Counted from the stretch's first letter, positions 12,215-23,334 are shown. The stretch is 64,000 nucleotides of DNA from Aselliscus stoliczkanus (GCA_033961575.1 CM066737.1:95446709-95510708); one strand, 5' to 3'. Translations and numbers: made by a program. The notes: generated by a model not told the origin, from the sequence alone.

Positions 12215-12799
12215 TCAGTAGAAGCAGACGGTGTGCAGGAAGCTCCTGCGGGTCTTCTTCTCCAACTGCAGCAGCAGCCGGTCGATCTCGTTCTCCATGT
12301 CATCCGCCTTCTGAATGCGGTGGCAGAGCTCACAGATGACGAGCGCCCCCAGGGTGGCCTCCTCTGCGGTGTCCGGGATGTCCACGTTGACCACGTGCAC
12401 CGGCTGGCAGGTCTCCTGCTCCCTGGAGTTCAGATGTGCCACGACGCAGTCGTACACCCTTTCTTCGCAGGTGATGATCAGGTCGAACTGGTCCTCGCAG
12501 TTCTGGAACCTTTCGGGCCTGGGCTTGATCTGCATGTTTCTGTCCAACATAGCCAAAATGCCATTCTGCCTGTAGAATTGTTTGTCTCTCTTCAGGAGGT
12601 CATTGTACATCTCCTCATAAGTGACTTCGAAATCGTAAACGTTTGGCTGGCTCGGGGATCGTCCTGGAAGCCTCACATGACTCCCTACCCCGAAGGACCG
12701 GACATTGAACCCCTGTCTGCTGAGGATGTGGTGCGCCTGCATGCTCCGGTTCTGGTTGCTGAAGCACACCACGGCCAGCCGCAGCTGCGAGGACGCCAT
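12215..12799 (-). CDS. SSU72L: SSU72-like RNA polymerase II CTD phosphatase, intronless
   Basis: A 194-codon single-exon frame, the same length as the SSU72 family standard. SSU72 dephosphorylates Ser5/Ser7 of the RNA polymerase II C-terminal domain and works with the 3'-end cleavage machinery in the nucleus. The low-molecular-weight phosphatase signature CX5R is intact (CFSNQNR, Cys12 to Arg18), as is the C-terminal loop NVDIPD with Asp140 and Asp143, where the general acid lies. Family blocks RPERFQNC, CEERVYD, NSREQETCQPVHVVNVDI, EEATLGA and the C-terminal FLHTVCFY are all present. The start has A at -3 and G at +4, a good initiation context. The parent gene has introns, so this is a retrocopy that has kept a full frame. 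The frame is open a further 86 codons upstream through a minisatellite; family alignment favours the ATG at 12799. Confidence 0.92.
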   Translation of the reverse strand: MASSQLRLAVVCFSNQNRSMQAHHILSRQGFNVRSFGVGSHVRLPGRSPSQPNVYDFEVTYEEMYNDLLKRDKQFYRQNGILAMLDRNMQIKPRPERFQNCEDQFDLIITCEERVYDCVVAHLNSREQETCQPVHVVNVDIPDTAEEATLGALVICELCHRIQKADDMENEIDRLLLQLEKKTRRSFLHTVCFY

Positions 12800-12824
12800 G
12801 ATGGCGGCGGCAAGGTCCACACTG

Positions 12825-13070
12825 TCCTGCACAGGGACTGGCACTGCCCGGCACGGGGACTGGCACTGCCCGGCACGGGGATCGCACTGTCTGCACGGGG
12901 ACTGGCACTGCCCGGCACAGGGACTGGCACGTTCCGGCACGGGGATCGCACTGTCTGCACGGGGATCGCACTGCCCGGCACGGGGATCGCACTGTCTGCA
13001 CGGGGACTGGCACTGCCCGGCACGGGCTGTCACACTGTCCCGCACGGGGTCTCGCACTGACCCGCAGCGA
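12825..13070. repeat. GC-rich minisatellite, 20-22 bp unit
   Basis: About eleven diverged tandem units built on CACGGGGACTGGCACTGCCC plus a two-base end, and on the shorter CACGGGGATCGCACTGTCTG. It lies immediately upstream of the SSU72-like ATG, so it forms the 5'UTR or promoter of that gene. In the gene's own frame it is open to an ATG at 13057. Confidence 0.9.
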
Positions 13071-13079
13071 TCTCTCTCT

Positions 13080-13470
13080 GTCCAGCACGTACCTCGCTCT
13101 CTCCGTCCCCGGCACTCGCAGCCAAGAGCTTCTCCTCCGCGTTGTCAAGATGGCGGGGTGAGGGGGTGCCCGCCCCAAGATGGCGGCGTGAGGGGTGGCC
13201 CGCCCCAAGATGGCGGGGTGAGGGGGTGCCCGCCCATAAGCCACAAAATGGAAGCAGCGGTTTCCGGGACCTATCCGCCACCCCATGGACCGCGAAGGCC
13301 TGTGGGAGGCTTCCGGGCGGCCCCTCCCACAGACAGGCCCACGACGTGCAGGCGCGGCTCCCACGAGCGCACGGCTGCTGGGGACGGCCCAGGCCCAGGC
13401 CCAGGCCCGAGCTCCTCACAGGGGTGCCCGGGGGCCACCGCTCTGCCCCCGCTGTCCTCCGTGGGCACTG
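13080..13470. promoter_or_regulatory. CpG-rich upstream region of the SSU72-like gene
   Basis: GC-dense sequence containing the YY1-like repeats and a CCCAGG-type short repeat near 13388-13410. It could be a bidirectional CpG-island promoter. No gene is recognisable on the opposite side. Confidence 0.4.
13147..13236 (+). repeat. Three exact-period 30-bp repeats, each with a YY1-like motif
   Basis: Units begin at 13147, 13177 and 13207. Each opens with AAGATGGCGG, the YY1 core consensus, and ends in a C-rich block. The repeats sit about 350-440 bp upstream of the SSU72-like gene, beyond the minisatellite. Confidence 0.88.
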
Positions 13471-14489
13471 TTGGGACATCCATGAACTTAATGAGAAAAA
13501 TGAAAGGCTTCTGTCTTTATTTTCTCTGACCTCTAACTGAAATGGGACATTTCCTGCAAATATGAATATAGGTAAAAAAATCCACACTAGTATGAAAATG
13601 GATCGACTGGAAATCACAGAAGTTTTCGTGTGACATTTCACTGCTTGTAGATATCTCAAAACGTCATTTGTCATCACTACTTTGAAAGTACAATAGTTAT
13701 CAGTCACGCCGCTAAACCTTATCATTTAATACATTTAAAAAACATTATTTATCATAAATTTATTTCTACTGTCAGGGATGTATTTTAGTAATTGGCTTCC
13801 TTTGTAATGGCATGTATTTTATTTTATGCACATGAAAAAGATTATTCCGAGAAAGGATCCATATGCTTCACCAAATGCCAAAGAGGCCTATTGCCCAGGG
13901 GTTAAGAAGCTCTTCATCACAGTAAGATTGGACTTGCTCTTCCCACTCTCTTCTTCTCCACAGGGAGAGGGCCAGACCCGTGGGGAGGGGTCTGCGTTTC
14001 TCCAGCCCTGCCTGCGACTGAGTGAGTGCAGGACTCTCTCTAACATGAGAGCACAGTGTGAGGAAATCTGCTTGGTCCAGATCTAAATTATGTCCTCGAA
14101 GGTACGCCTGTCATGTATAAAGCAATTACATTGATGTCCAGCTGTCTGATTCCCAATTCTCTCTCTTCCAAATGGTTCCAAACTACGGCAGAGATGTCAG
14201 TTATTAGCTCCCCTCAAACAGCAACATATAGTAAAGTGACAGGCTGTAATCTGTCATTTCAACCACATATCTTGGGGTCTCTCCCACCATAAGGTGGGCC
14301 CACTGGGGACAGGTCTATGTCTTGCCCTCCCTGAGGCACTGGAGAGAGCAGTGTGCTAAGGGCTCCCTGGGCTCTGATACTGTTAGGATACGGGATTGTA
14401 ATGGTGGCACTAAATCTTCTATTTTGGAGATTTGGATCTCTGGTATAATTCAAATTAATAACTGTAATTGAACTTGGGATTTTTTGGGG
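13471..14489. other. No gene recognised
   Basis: AT-rich flank beyond the SSU72-like promoter. Nothing identifiable. Confidence 0.45.
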
Positions 14490-14957
14490 GTTTTTTTTGG
14501 TTCAGGTTTTTATTGGGGAAGGGGAACATTGTGTGTTTCCAGGACCCATCAGCCCCAAGTCGCCACCCTTCAATCTTAGTTGTGGAGGGCGCAAGCTCAG
14601 CTCCAAGTCCAGTCACCGCTTTCAGTCTTAGTTGCAGGTGAGCGGTAGTCCAGCATCCCATGCGGGAGTCCAACTGGCCACTTGGTTACACACCGGGCCA
14701 TCCGGCCTCCCATTGGCAGCTGACTGCTGCTCAGCTCAAGGTGCCAGGTTCAATCTTATCTGGGGGGCGAGGCGGGGCAGGGCGTGGCAGGGGCCCACCA
14801 TCCCATGCCGGAGTCGAACCTGCAACCTTGCTGCTAAGAGCACATGCTTTCACCATCTCAGGGGCAGCTCAGCGCAGGGGCAGCTCACTGGTACATGTGG
14901 GAATCGAACCGGCGACCCTGTTGCTCAGAGCTCGTGCTCTTAGCCCCTGGGCTGGTT
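14490..14957 (-). mobile_element. Composite tRNA-derived SINE (multi-unit)
   Basis: Reverse element of about 470 bp containing several tRNA-like units, each with a GGTTCGA-type B box on the reverse strand (GAGTCGAACC, GAATCGAACC). The tail is at the left. Confidence 0.8.
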
Positions 14958-14964
14958 CTAGCTT

Positions 14965-15362
14965 GGACTTTTTGAAAGCTTTCTTTGGCTCTGCTTGCTG
15001 TCCATTTACTATGCATATCAGTTTCAGTGTTTCTCTTTACTTCGGCCCAGTGCAGGCCCTGGGACTTCAGAGAGGTTTTGCATCTGTATGGGATCCACTC
15101 TCCTAGCTCCAACTTAAATCTACATAACAGACGCAAAGAAGGCAATAACCGGCTTAACCACACCTTCCCCCAGCCCCAACTACAGGCCAAAGAAATTTAC
15201 ACCCTGATTAGAAAGTATAAAACTTGAGGCAAACAAAGACTCCACGCAGTAGTTTCCAGCAGGCTGCCAAGCCGACCCTCCTCTTACTTTAATAAATCTT
15301 CCTTCTGTATTTCTACCTGACTCGTGAATTCTTTCCCGGTCCATGAGCAAGCAGCCACAACA
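14965..15362 (+). mobile_element. LTR-like remnant
   Basis: Has AGTATAAAAC (TATA-like), AATAAA about 85 bp downstream, the GACTCGTGAATTCTTTCCCG sequence typical of ERV1-type U5, and a CACAACA end. The 5' end is uncertain. There is no coding region. Confidence 0.55.
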
Positions 15363-16628
15363 ATACCTCATAGCTGGGTGACCACGAGCAAACCACTTAA
15401 GGTCCTAATTGCTCGTTTCCGCACCCATAATTGTACCTCCCTTACGTGGTCCTGGGGAGGACTGGGTGAGTTAAACCATGTCAAACAGAACACTGCCTGG
15501 CATGTAATGAGAACAGACGGGGGCAATCCTGTACTCTATAGCCTAGGTGATGTTCAAAATGCAATTAAAGCAGCTAAGTGTATTTCCCCTGCAGCTAAAA
15601 TACTGACATCCTGAAGATGAAGGATGATTTTATTGGCTCTTTTGGACAAAAGGTATTTCACGACCTGAAACACTACTGAGCCTCCATCAGGGTTGCCCTC
15701 TCCCTCACCACTAAGAATAAACTCCGCTTTCTTTAATAGACCAGGTGGTCGTGCTGCTTTCAGGGGGCAGCACACAACCAAAACCAGACAGGATACTGGT
15801 ATCACTTGGAAGGGGGCACAGGCAGGAAGGGGGCCCCGGAGACTGTGCGTCCAGCAAAGAAGCCAACATGTTTCTGGTACTTTTAAGACATGAGCAAAAC
15901 TCTCTTAGGAGAGTTGGGTGTTTCCCCCGAAGTTTTCTCAAAACAGAAATCTAGAATGGGATCATAAGAGACTTTTGAGCTTACCATTTATCAGTAAGTA
16001 CGGATTCTCTATGCAGATACATACCTGGACTTCATGGGCTGGGGAACATTCTTCTCTCTGCAGTCTTCTCTCCACCATCTCCTTGGTCTGTGTTCTGACC
16101 TCTGACTTGTGGCAAGGCGATAAGCCACTAAAACTGCAAGCCTTGTGCTGGTTCCCATTTTCTCTATCCTGTATTCATCTTTATATGGGTGACATTCATT
16201 CTATTGAGACTGTCACAGCTTAAATTGCTGAAGGGTAAAATCACATGAACTTTGAATAAGATCTAGATTCGAAAGAGGTATCGTACTTTTCTTTGGTCTC
16301 TGTATTCTTCCCATCCCACCCAGGGCCAAAAACAGTACCAGGAACCTGGGAAGACCTCCTATGCAACCTACTTGGTTGTTTGAATAAACACAAACTCTGG
16401 GATTTTATTTCAAGGGTTATATTCATTTCTCTTCATTAGTGTGCCGGTTGCATCATATTACCAACCTTGGAGGATCATTTAGAAATATATATATATGAAA
16501 GCCACACTATGGTCCTCTGAAAGAAGACTGAGTTTATTTGCTTGCCTGAGCAGGGAGCAACACATTACTCAAGTGCAAGTTCAGCTGGTGTCTCTCTCCG
16601 AGTAGTACTTAAAAGAAGCAGATAAGAG
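15363..16628. other. No gene recognised
   Basis: Unique sequence between an LTR-like end and block B. Open frames under 102 codons with no family resemblance. Confidence 0.45.
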
Positions 16629-17220
16629 TGCAAAAGGGACGAAATCCATCTAATCTGGTGACATTGTGAGTTCAGGTCTCTGGTGGATTCCCAAGGCCGA
16701 GCATGAACTCTTCTTGGATATCATCGTACCGGTTCACCTCTCAATGGCGCAGGCACCATTCCCAAAGATGTCCAGGATGGGTCACATGAAGCTCAAATGG
16801 GCTCAGCGTCACTCACATGGCATAATAGACATGGCGTTACAAGTCAACCAAAAATCTTTCTTTTACAGGATCGACAACACGTTAGTACAGCTGGGTTCAT
16901 AGAGCGAGAATCAACAGTTACCTGTCTTTCACTCATCTCTTCTGGAACTGCCAGACCAAATTTCCTTTCCTTGTTAGGGCAAAAGGCCCAGAAACATACA
17001 TGGGTACTTAGAAAAACAAATTTTATGTAGATCCTTGTAACTAAGCAGAACAGAAGAGGCACACAAACAAATACCTGTACACAAAGGTTCATAGCGACAT
17101 TCTTCACGGGAGCCCAAAGGTGAAAGCAACCTAAATGCACATCAGTGGAGAATGCATAGAGAAAATGGGCTGTATGCAAACCATGGCATCTTCTTCACTC
17201 ATTAAAAAAATGAACAAACC
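16629..17220. repeat. Duplicated block B, first part
   Basis: Direct repeat of 10522-11114. It ends at the target site of the internally deleted L1 and resumes at 20694. Confidence 0.85.
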
Positions 17221-17892
17221 GACTTCCGGTAAAATGGCGCAATAGACAGACGCTGTGCTAACTGACTCCCAGGAACACACCAAAATTACAAACAAATTAT
17301 ACAGCATTCAACCCTGGAGGTCCCCGGAACACTGGAGGAACAGAACCACTAAACAAAGAACTTAAAGAGGAGGCCGTGTCGGGTCTGGTAGGACGGGCGG
17401 AGACGAGAGAGGGCGAACCCCGTGAGGGAAGCCCCAGCCGTGGGAAGCTTGTCTGGTTGCGGGAGAGACCCTCCGGCCGCACTCCAAGCTCACCAGCCTG
17501 GAATTTCTTTGCCGGGAAGAGGAGTTCCAATATAGCCAGCAGTAAATTAGTGAGGACTCTCTTTGCTCAGCTCGGTGAGGCTGAGAGCGGCTGGAGAATC
17601 AGTGGGGCCGGCGCCCGGGCTTGCTCGCCGGTGAGCACTTACCTGGTTCCTGGTGGAGGAAGTGGCTCTGTGAGCCGGACCCGGGAGCCTGCGGGGACGG
17701 ACTGAACTGAGGGCCTTTGGTGCAAAGGCTGGAGGTTTTTGGACTGTTGTTCACCTGGTGTGGAGCCTGCACGTGAGTGGTGTAGGGAGGGAGCCATTTT
17801 GTCGGGTTTGGGCCCTCCCACAGAGGGTCAGGTGCGAGACCTCATTGGTCTGCTGGAATTGGCGCAGAAGTGCGTGTGTGCGTGCGCGTGCA

Positions 17893-18180
17893 TGCGGCCT
17901 TGGATCCCCACCCTCCCCCCGGGTTATACTGCGTTGCCAGGGAAACGCTGGGCGGGTGCCCTCCGGCTCCAACAGGCTGCTCACTGAGACCCGGGAGTGC
18001 GCGAGCCGCCTCAGATCCCCACCCACCACACGGCTTGTGCTGCGTTGCCAGGGAAACGCCTGGTGGGCATGCTCCGGCTCCAACAGGCTGCTCACTGAGA
18101 TGCGGGAGTGCGCCGCAAGCCGCCTCGGGTCCCCGCTCTCCGCACTGCGCTTGCAGAGTTGCCAGGCTGGCGATTGGTTG
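17893..18180 (+). repeat. L1 promoter monomers, about 111-114 bp
   Basis: Two full units and a partial third in the L1 5'UTR. The GCGTTGCCAG motif recurs at 17931, 18042 and (as GAGTTGCCAG) 18156, and TCCAACAGGCTGCTCACTGA occurs twice with the same spacing. Confidence 0.8.
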
Positions 18181-18342
18181 TCGGGCTGCTCGGCCTGATC
18201 TGCGAGCGGCTGATTGGGACAGGCTGAGACTGGGAGTTTTCCTGGGAGTGTTGGGCCGTGAACTGTGTGCCTGCGTGATCCAGCCAGGGCTCTCCTGGTG
18301 ATCTATCTAATACATCAAAGCAGTCCCAGAGCGACAGCCAGA

Positions 18343-19337
18343 ATGGGGAAACAAAGGAACATGTCACAAGTAAAAGATCAGAAGAAACCTCTAGAAATGG
18401 AACTAAATGAAACAGAGGGATCCAACCTTTCAGAGCCAGAGTTTAGGATACTGATGATAAGAATGTTTAAGCAACTTAGCGAGGACATAAAGAAGGATAG
18501 GGAAACCATAAAAAACAACCTGTTAGAACTAAAGAATACAATAACTGAAATGAAGAACACACTCGAAGGAATCACCAGTAGAGTAGATGAAGCAGAGGAG
18601 CGGATCAGCGATTTGGAAGATAAAATAGCAGAGCTCACCCAGTTGGCACAGCAAAAAGACCAAAGAATAAAAAACAATGAAAATAGGGCCGGCCGAGTGG
18701 CGCAGTGGTTAAGCGCTGGTTTGGGACGCCAGCGGCCCTGGTTCGGATCCCACATATGAGGGCCAGTGATACTGCCCTAAAAAAACAAAAAAAAACAATG
18801 AAAATAGTTTAAGAGCCCTATGGGACAAGGTGAAACGCAACCACCTTCGACTCATAGGAATACCAGAAGGAGAAGAGAAGAAGCAAGGGTTCGAGAATGT
18901 ATTTGAAAGCATAATGACTGAAAACTTCCCTACCCTGGTGAAGGAAATCAACATACATGCCCAGGAAGTGCAGAGGGTTCCAAGCAAGCTGAACCCAAAC
19001 AGGTCCACACCAAGACACATCATAGTTAAAATGGCAAAGGTTCAAGACAGAGACAGAATCCTAGAGGCTGCAAGAGAAAGACAGCAGGTTACATACAAAG
19101 GAACTCCTGTTAGACTAACAGCTGACTTGTCTGCAGAAACTCTGCAGGCCAGAAGGGAGTGGCAGGAGATACTCAAAGTGACACAAAATAAAGGCCTACA
19201 ACCCAAGATTGCTCTACCCAGCACGGCTCTCACTTAAAATTGAAGGAGAAATAAAGAGCTTCTCAGAAAAGAATAAGCTTAAGGAATTCATTACCACCAA
19301 GCCAGCATTGCAAGGAATGTTAAAAGGGCTTTTTTAA
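18343..19337 (+). pseudogene. L1 ORF1 (RNA-binding chaperone), broken
   Basis: Starts at MGKQRN and shows the expected order: a heptad-rich coiled coil (about residues 45-110), then the RRM-like and C-terminal domains (NHLRLIGIPE, ARERQQVTYKG). It is broken twice. A SINE is inserted at 18687-18789 with an 18-bp target duplication, and a 1-bp shift occurs near 19210. After that shift the family C-terminus (LYPARLSLKIEGEIKSF) continues in another frame to TAA at 19335. Confidence 0.85.
18687..18789 (+). mobile_element. Short tRNA-derived SINE inside L1 ORF1
   Basis: Near-consensus head GGCCGGCCGAGTGGCGCAG, B-box-like GGTTCGGATCC, and A-rich tail. A perfect 18-bp duplication flanks it (18669-18686 and 18790-18807), so it is young. 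Confidence 0.92.
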
Positions 19338-20693
19338 ACAAAAGAAAGGGGTAAACAAGCTAACCCAGGGAGACCAGGAATACAAATAACAAAATGGCAA
19401 TACGTATGCACCTATCAATAATCATTTTAAATGTGAATGGGCTAAATGCTGCAATCAAAAGACAGAGAGTGGCTGAGTAGGTAAGAAAATTGGACACATG
19501 TATATGCTGTTTACAGATGGAATAAGATATTTCATGTAAATGGAAATAAGAAAAAAAAAAGCTGGAGTACCAATACTTATTTTGGACAAAATAGACTTTA
19601 AAATGACTACAATAAAAGACAAAGAAGGGCACTATAACCCTAATAAACATCTATGCACCCAACATAGGAACTCCTAATTACATATAACAGATTTTGACAG
19701 ACATGGAGACGGAGATCAACAGTAGCACTGTCGTGGTGGGGGACTTCAACACCATTGTCGCCAATGGACGGACCCTTTAGACAGAAAATCAACACAGAAA
19801 TAGGGGCCTTGGATGATACTTTAGACTAGCTGGACTTTGTTGATGTTTTTAGAGCATTTCACCCTGAAAAAACAGGGTGTGCATTCTTCTCAGGTGCACG
19901 TGGGACATTTTCCAGGGTGGACCATGTTGGGCCACAGGACAGGTCTCAGTAAATTTAAGAAGATTGAAGTCATATCAAGCAGACATAAAGGAAAAACTGA
20001 TGGTTGCTGGCTGGGAGGGAGTGGGGAAGAGGGAGGGGGAAGGTTTTGGACAGTGTAGGTGGGACTACAATGTTGCTGCAGGGATATGGGGGCAGTTCTG
20101 GGAATGTAATTGATAATGTTGTGAAGAGACTATTATGTTGTGTGAAATAAGTCAGTCGGAGAAGGACAGGTACCATGTGATCTCACTTGTGTGTGGAGTC
20201 TGAAGAGCTGAGTGAACGATCAAAGTAAACAGACTCGTAGATGTAGAGGAGAAACTGAGGGTTGCCAGTTGGGAGGGGGGTGGGGATGGGGGGGAAGGGG
20301 AAGGGATTAGAGAGCATAAATAGACAACTACAATATTGCCACAGGGATATGAAACACAGTTTGGGGAATATAATAATGTAAAAATTTTGTGGTGTGTCAG
20401 ATAGTCACATGTCTTGTTAGGGAGACCACTTCATGGATGGAGTAGAGGCTTGATCACTGCACTGTAAACCTGAAACTGATGTTGTATAGTATTGTGTGCC
20501 AGCTGTAACTGAATATGTGGATGGTCATGGGATGTGGAGTATACTGTGGAGGGGAGTCAGGGGAGTTGTGATAGATATGTATGATTGGGGGGGGAGTGGG
20601 GTGGCGAACTGGGGGAGGGGGGTTGTCACTTTGGGGGGTAAAGAGTACAACTACTGCATTGTGTTGTACGCCTGAAACTAATAAAAAAAAATA

Positions 20694-21650
20694 AAAATGA
20701 AGAAACCCTGACACGCGTTACCGCGTGGATGAACCTCAGAAAACAGTATACCAAGGGAAAGAGGCCAGACACCAAAGGCCACATGCTGTGTGGTTCCATT
20801 CCCAGGGAATATGTACAGGGGCAGTGCATGGAGACAGAAAGCAAACTGCTGGGTGCCAGGGCTGGGGAAGGGGAGGGTGGGAACAGGATGCTCAATGGCT
20901 ACAGAGATTTCTTTTGCGGTGATAAAATGCTTTGGAAACAGAGAGAGGTGGTGGCGGCACAACACTGTAAACTAGTAAATGCCGCTGAATTGTACAGTTT
21001 ACAACAGTAGTTTCTTATGTAAATTATACCTCAATAAAAAGAAGAAGAAAACAGAAAGTTCAGGGATCTGTTGAGTCCCACTGAAACAGGGCAGAGGGAG
21101 AAGACAGCTGAAGGAGCAGGGACTGCGGACCAGTTGATGATCACGAAGCCCCAGAAGGAAAAAGAAAGAAAGGGGGTGGTAGGGTGAATTCCACTTCGGA
21201 ATCTAACAAGGTCCCAAACACCTGCAAGGCACACAAATTCAACTCATTTTCAAAAGATAACTGTTTACTTTTCCGCAAATAAACTGGAGTTCTAAGAAAT
21301 GTAACCGCTTTTGTAAAGAGACAGCCTAAGACTTCTCAGAGTGCCTTTCTAAGGCCCATGATTGTAGCCTGGGAAAGGAGACCTGGGCCCTGGTGGGGGG
21401 AAGGGGGGAGGGCGGGTCGAGGGAGGGGCCTAAGTGCAAGGGAGCTTTTGAAAGGGCTGGGGATTAACAACTGTGCCCCAGCCCTTCCGCCCATTTGGGG
21501 GTCTCCCCTGTCCTCCATATATTATAGGTGTGACAAACATCACCTTTAGGTAGTGTTAACATTTTTTTCCCAAACAAATTTGTAAAAATTGCATCTCATA
21601 CACTGTGCACCCATCTTTTTAACTAAATAAAACAATACCAAAGTACATTA
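20694..21650. repeat. Duplicated block B, second part
   Basis: Direct repeat of about 11100-12106, continuing block B after the L1 insertion. It includes old L1 3' sequence and a G-rich patch (about 21390-21420) that is shorter in block A. It lies inside the palindrome arm, so a third copy exists at about 61210-62165 in reverse. Confidence 0.85.
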
Positions 21651-21724
21651 TGAAAGTTTTCCATATTTCATAGGTCACTTTAGTATATGTGATGTATAGT
21701 GAAACCGTTTTCACAAAGCTATGA

Positions 21725-21910
21725 CCTTCCTGTCACATGCTACCACATGGATGAACCTTGAGGACGTCACGCTAAGTGAAAGAAGCCAGGCACAAAATGA
21801 CAAATACTGTGTGACTGCACTCATATGGAGTATCTAATTCAGTCTGACTCAGAGAAGCAGCAAGTGGAAAGCTGCTTGCCAGGGGCTGGGGATGAGGGAA
21901 CCGAGCAGCT
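21725..21910 (+). mobile_element. L1 3' fragment (left arm)
   Basis: Shows CACATGGATGAACCTTGA and GTGAAAGAAGCCAGGCACAA, standard L1 3' end sequence. Mirrored at about 60950-61135. Confidence 0.7.
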
Positions 21911-22164
21911 GGCGTCCAGTGGGGATGGAGCTTCACTTAGGCGAGATGAAAACAATTCTAGAGACCTGTGGCAGAACATGCAACTTGAAACTGTGCGGGA
22001 AGCCGACAGCCTCTCAGTGTCTGACAAGGCCACATTGCCCTGCTCAGCACTGGATATCAGGGGTGCTGCCTTATGGTTGGTCATGTAATATCTCCTGCCT
22101 CTATGAACCCATGTGCCTTTCCTCCTATAGGAGACAATATATTCACTGCATTTGTGGCAAGTTC

Positions 22165-23155
22165 CTGTGATACCCCAATGAGCTAACTACGCAGCCAAAG
22201 ACGGGTAAGATCTCCTAGAAAAGAGGGGAGACAACCTAAGCCAGGCGGTAGTTCCGTGGGGACCCCTGAACTGAGATATTGGGGACTCAAGCCCCTTGGA
22301 AACTGAGGCACAGACCTCTGACAAACTCAGGCCAGAAAACTCAGGCCTGTGAGAAGCTGATGTACTTGCCTAAGGGCCCTGCCCTGAATAGTCTCCTTGA
22401 AGAAGAAAAGTCTTCAGGCCATGAGAGTTCTGGTAAAAGGCAGATCTAAGGCAGCTGCTGACCATGGGTATGTTAACAGCCTTGTGTGAATTCCTTTGCC
22501 CAGTGCCTTGTTGCAGCAACAGATACTGAAGCTTTGACTGAGAAATGGATGCAGCCCTCTGTAGGATAAGAGAGGTGTGAGACCCTTTTGATTGCTAGGT
22601 ATTGTATTTACATACGAATAGATTTTAGATGCTTTCATCCTAAACACAGCCACTCCTAGTCTTTTAGTATAGCTCAAGTATACTGTGAGTTTTATGATTG
22701 TGTTTAACTGCTAGGATTTAGGATAATTTCTAGATAGTCAAGATAGCTATAGTAAACATCCTTTAGGCAATATGTAAAAATATGTCAATCCTTAACATCA
22801 GATAGTCATGATAAACATTCTTTAGGTGATATACAGAAACTAAGTCTGGGTTTCATGGTAATTATCATAATAAAGACAAGGTAATTCTTTAACGGAACAG
22901 TAAGTCACAATACACCCTGGAGAGAGCAATTGCAGAGGAGAAAAGACTGTGAAAATCTTGGGAACTACAAACCACCAAACCCATGTACTTGAGTCCCTAT
23001 AAAACGGACCTGTTATTGCATTAAAGTGTGACACTCCTGAGAAACTCTTTCCAGTGTCTCAGCTCTCTTTCTTTCTCTTTTCTTTCTTTTTTTCCTCGCC
23101 GACTCCGTCCCACCCGAGGGAACCCCTGGACTCCGCGGAGGCTGGACCCCCGCAA
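22165..23155 (+). mobile_element. LTR-like element (left arm)
   Basis: Ends in a U5-like stretch: CTATAAAACGG, then ATTAAA, a CT-rich run and CCGCGGAGGCTGGACCCCCG followed by CA. About 1 kb upstream has no coding capacity. No matching target duplication was found, so both ends are approximate and the ERV class is not assigned. Confidence 0.55.
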
Positions 23156-23334
23156 AACTGGTTAAGATGGTACACATTACGTGACACGCTTCCATCTCAA
23201 TGAAAAGTTCTGAAAACCCTTCAGACCATTAAAATACCATAATTTCAACTTTATTGGTATTGCAGTTTTATTGTTTAAGAGAAGTCATAAAATGAGCCTA
23301 CTCTGGGTTTGATCCATTTAGAACATTACATTAA

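Larger units (their letters stand above)
17221..20693 (+). mobile_element. Internally deleted L1 retrotransposon with 5' promoter and 3' end
   Basis: Inserted in block B. The target AAAAATGAAGAAACC is still seen uninterrupted in block A (about 11099) and is duplicated at 17206-17220 (one mismatch) and 20694-20708. The element begins with a GC-rich 5'UTR and carries ORF1. It then has only the start of ORF2: endonuclease-domain sequence, degraded, to about 19980. From there it jumps straight to a G-rich 3'UTR and an AATAAAAAAAAAT tail. About half of a normal L1, including all reverse transcriptase sequence, is missing. It is therefore non-autonomous. Confidence 0.85.

Noticed and set aside
12215..13057. 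280-codon form of the SSU72-like protein as the main product
   Set aside because: The extra N-terminus is minisatellite translation; family length and start context favour the 194-codon form. Kept as a finding rather than as the gene call.
12825..13070. CRISPR-like array
   Set aside because: Units are contiguous without unique spacers, and the genome is mammalian; it is a minisatellite.
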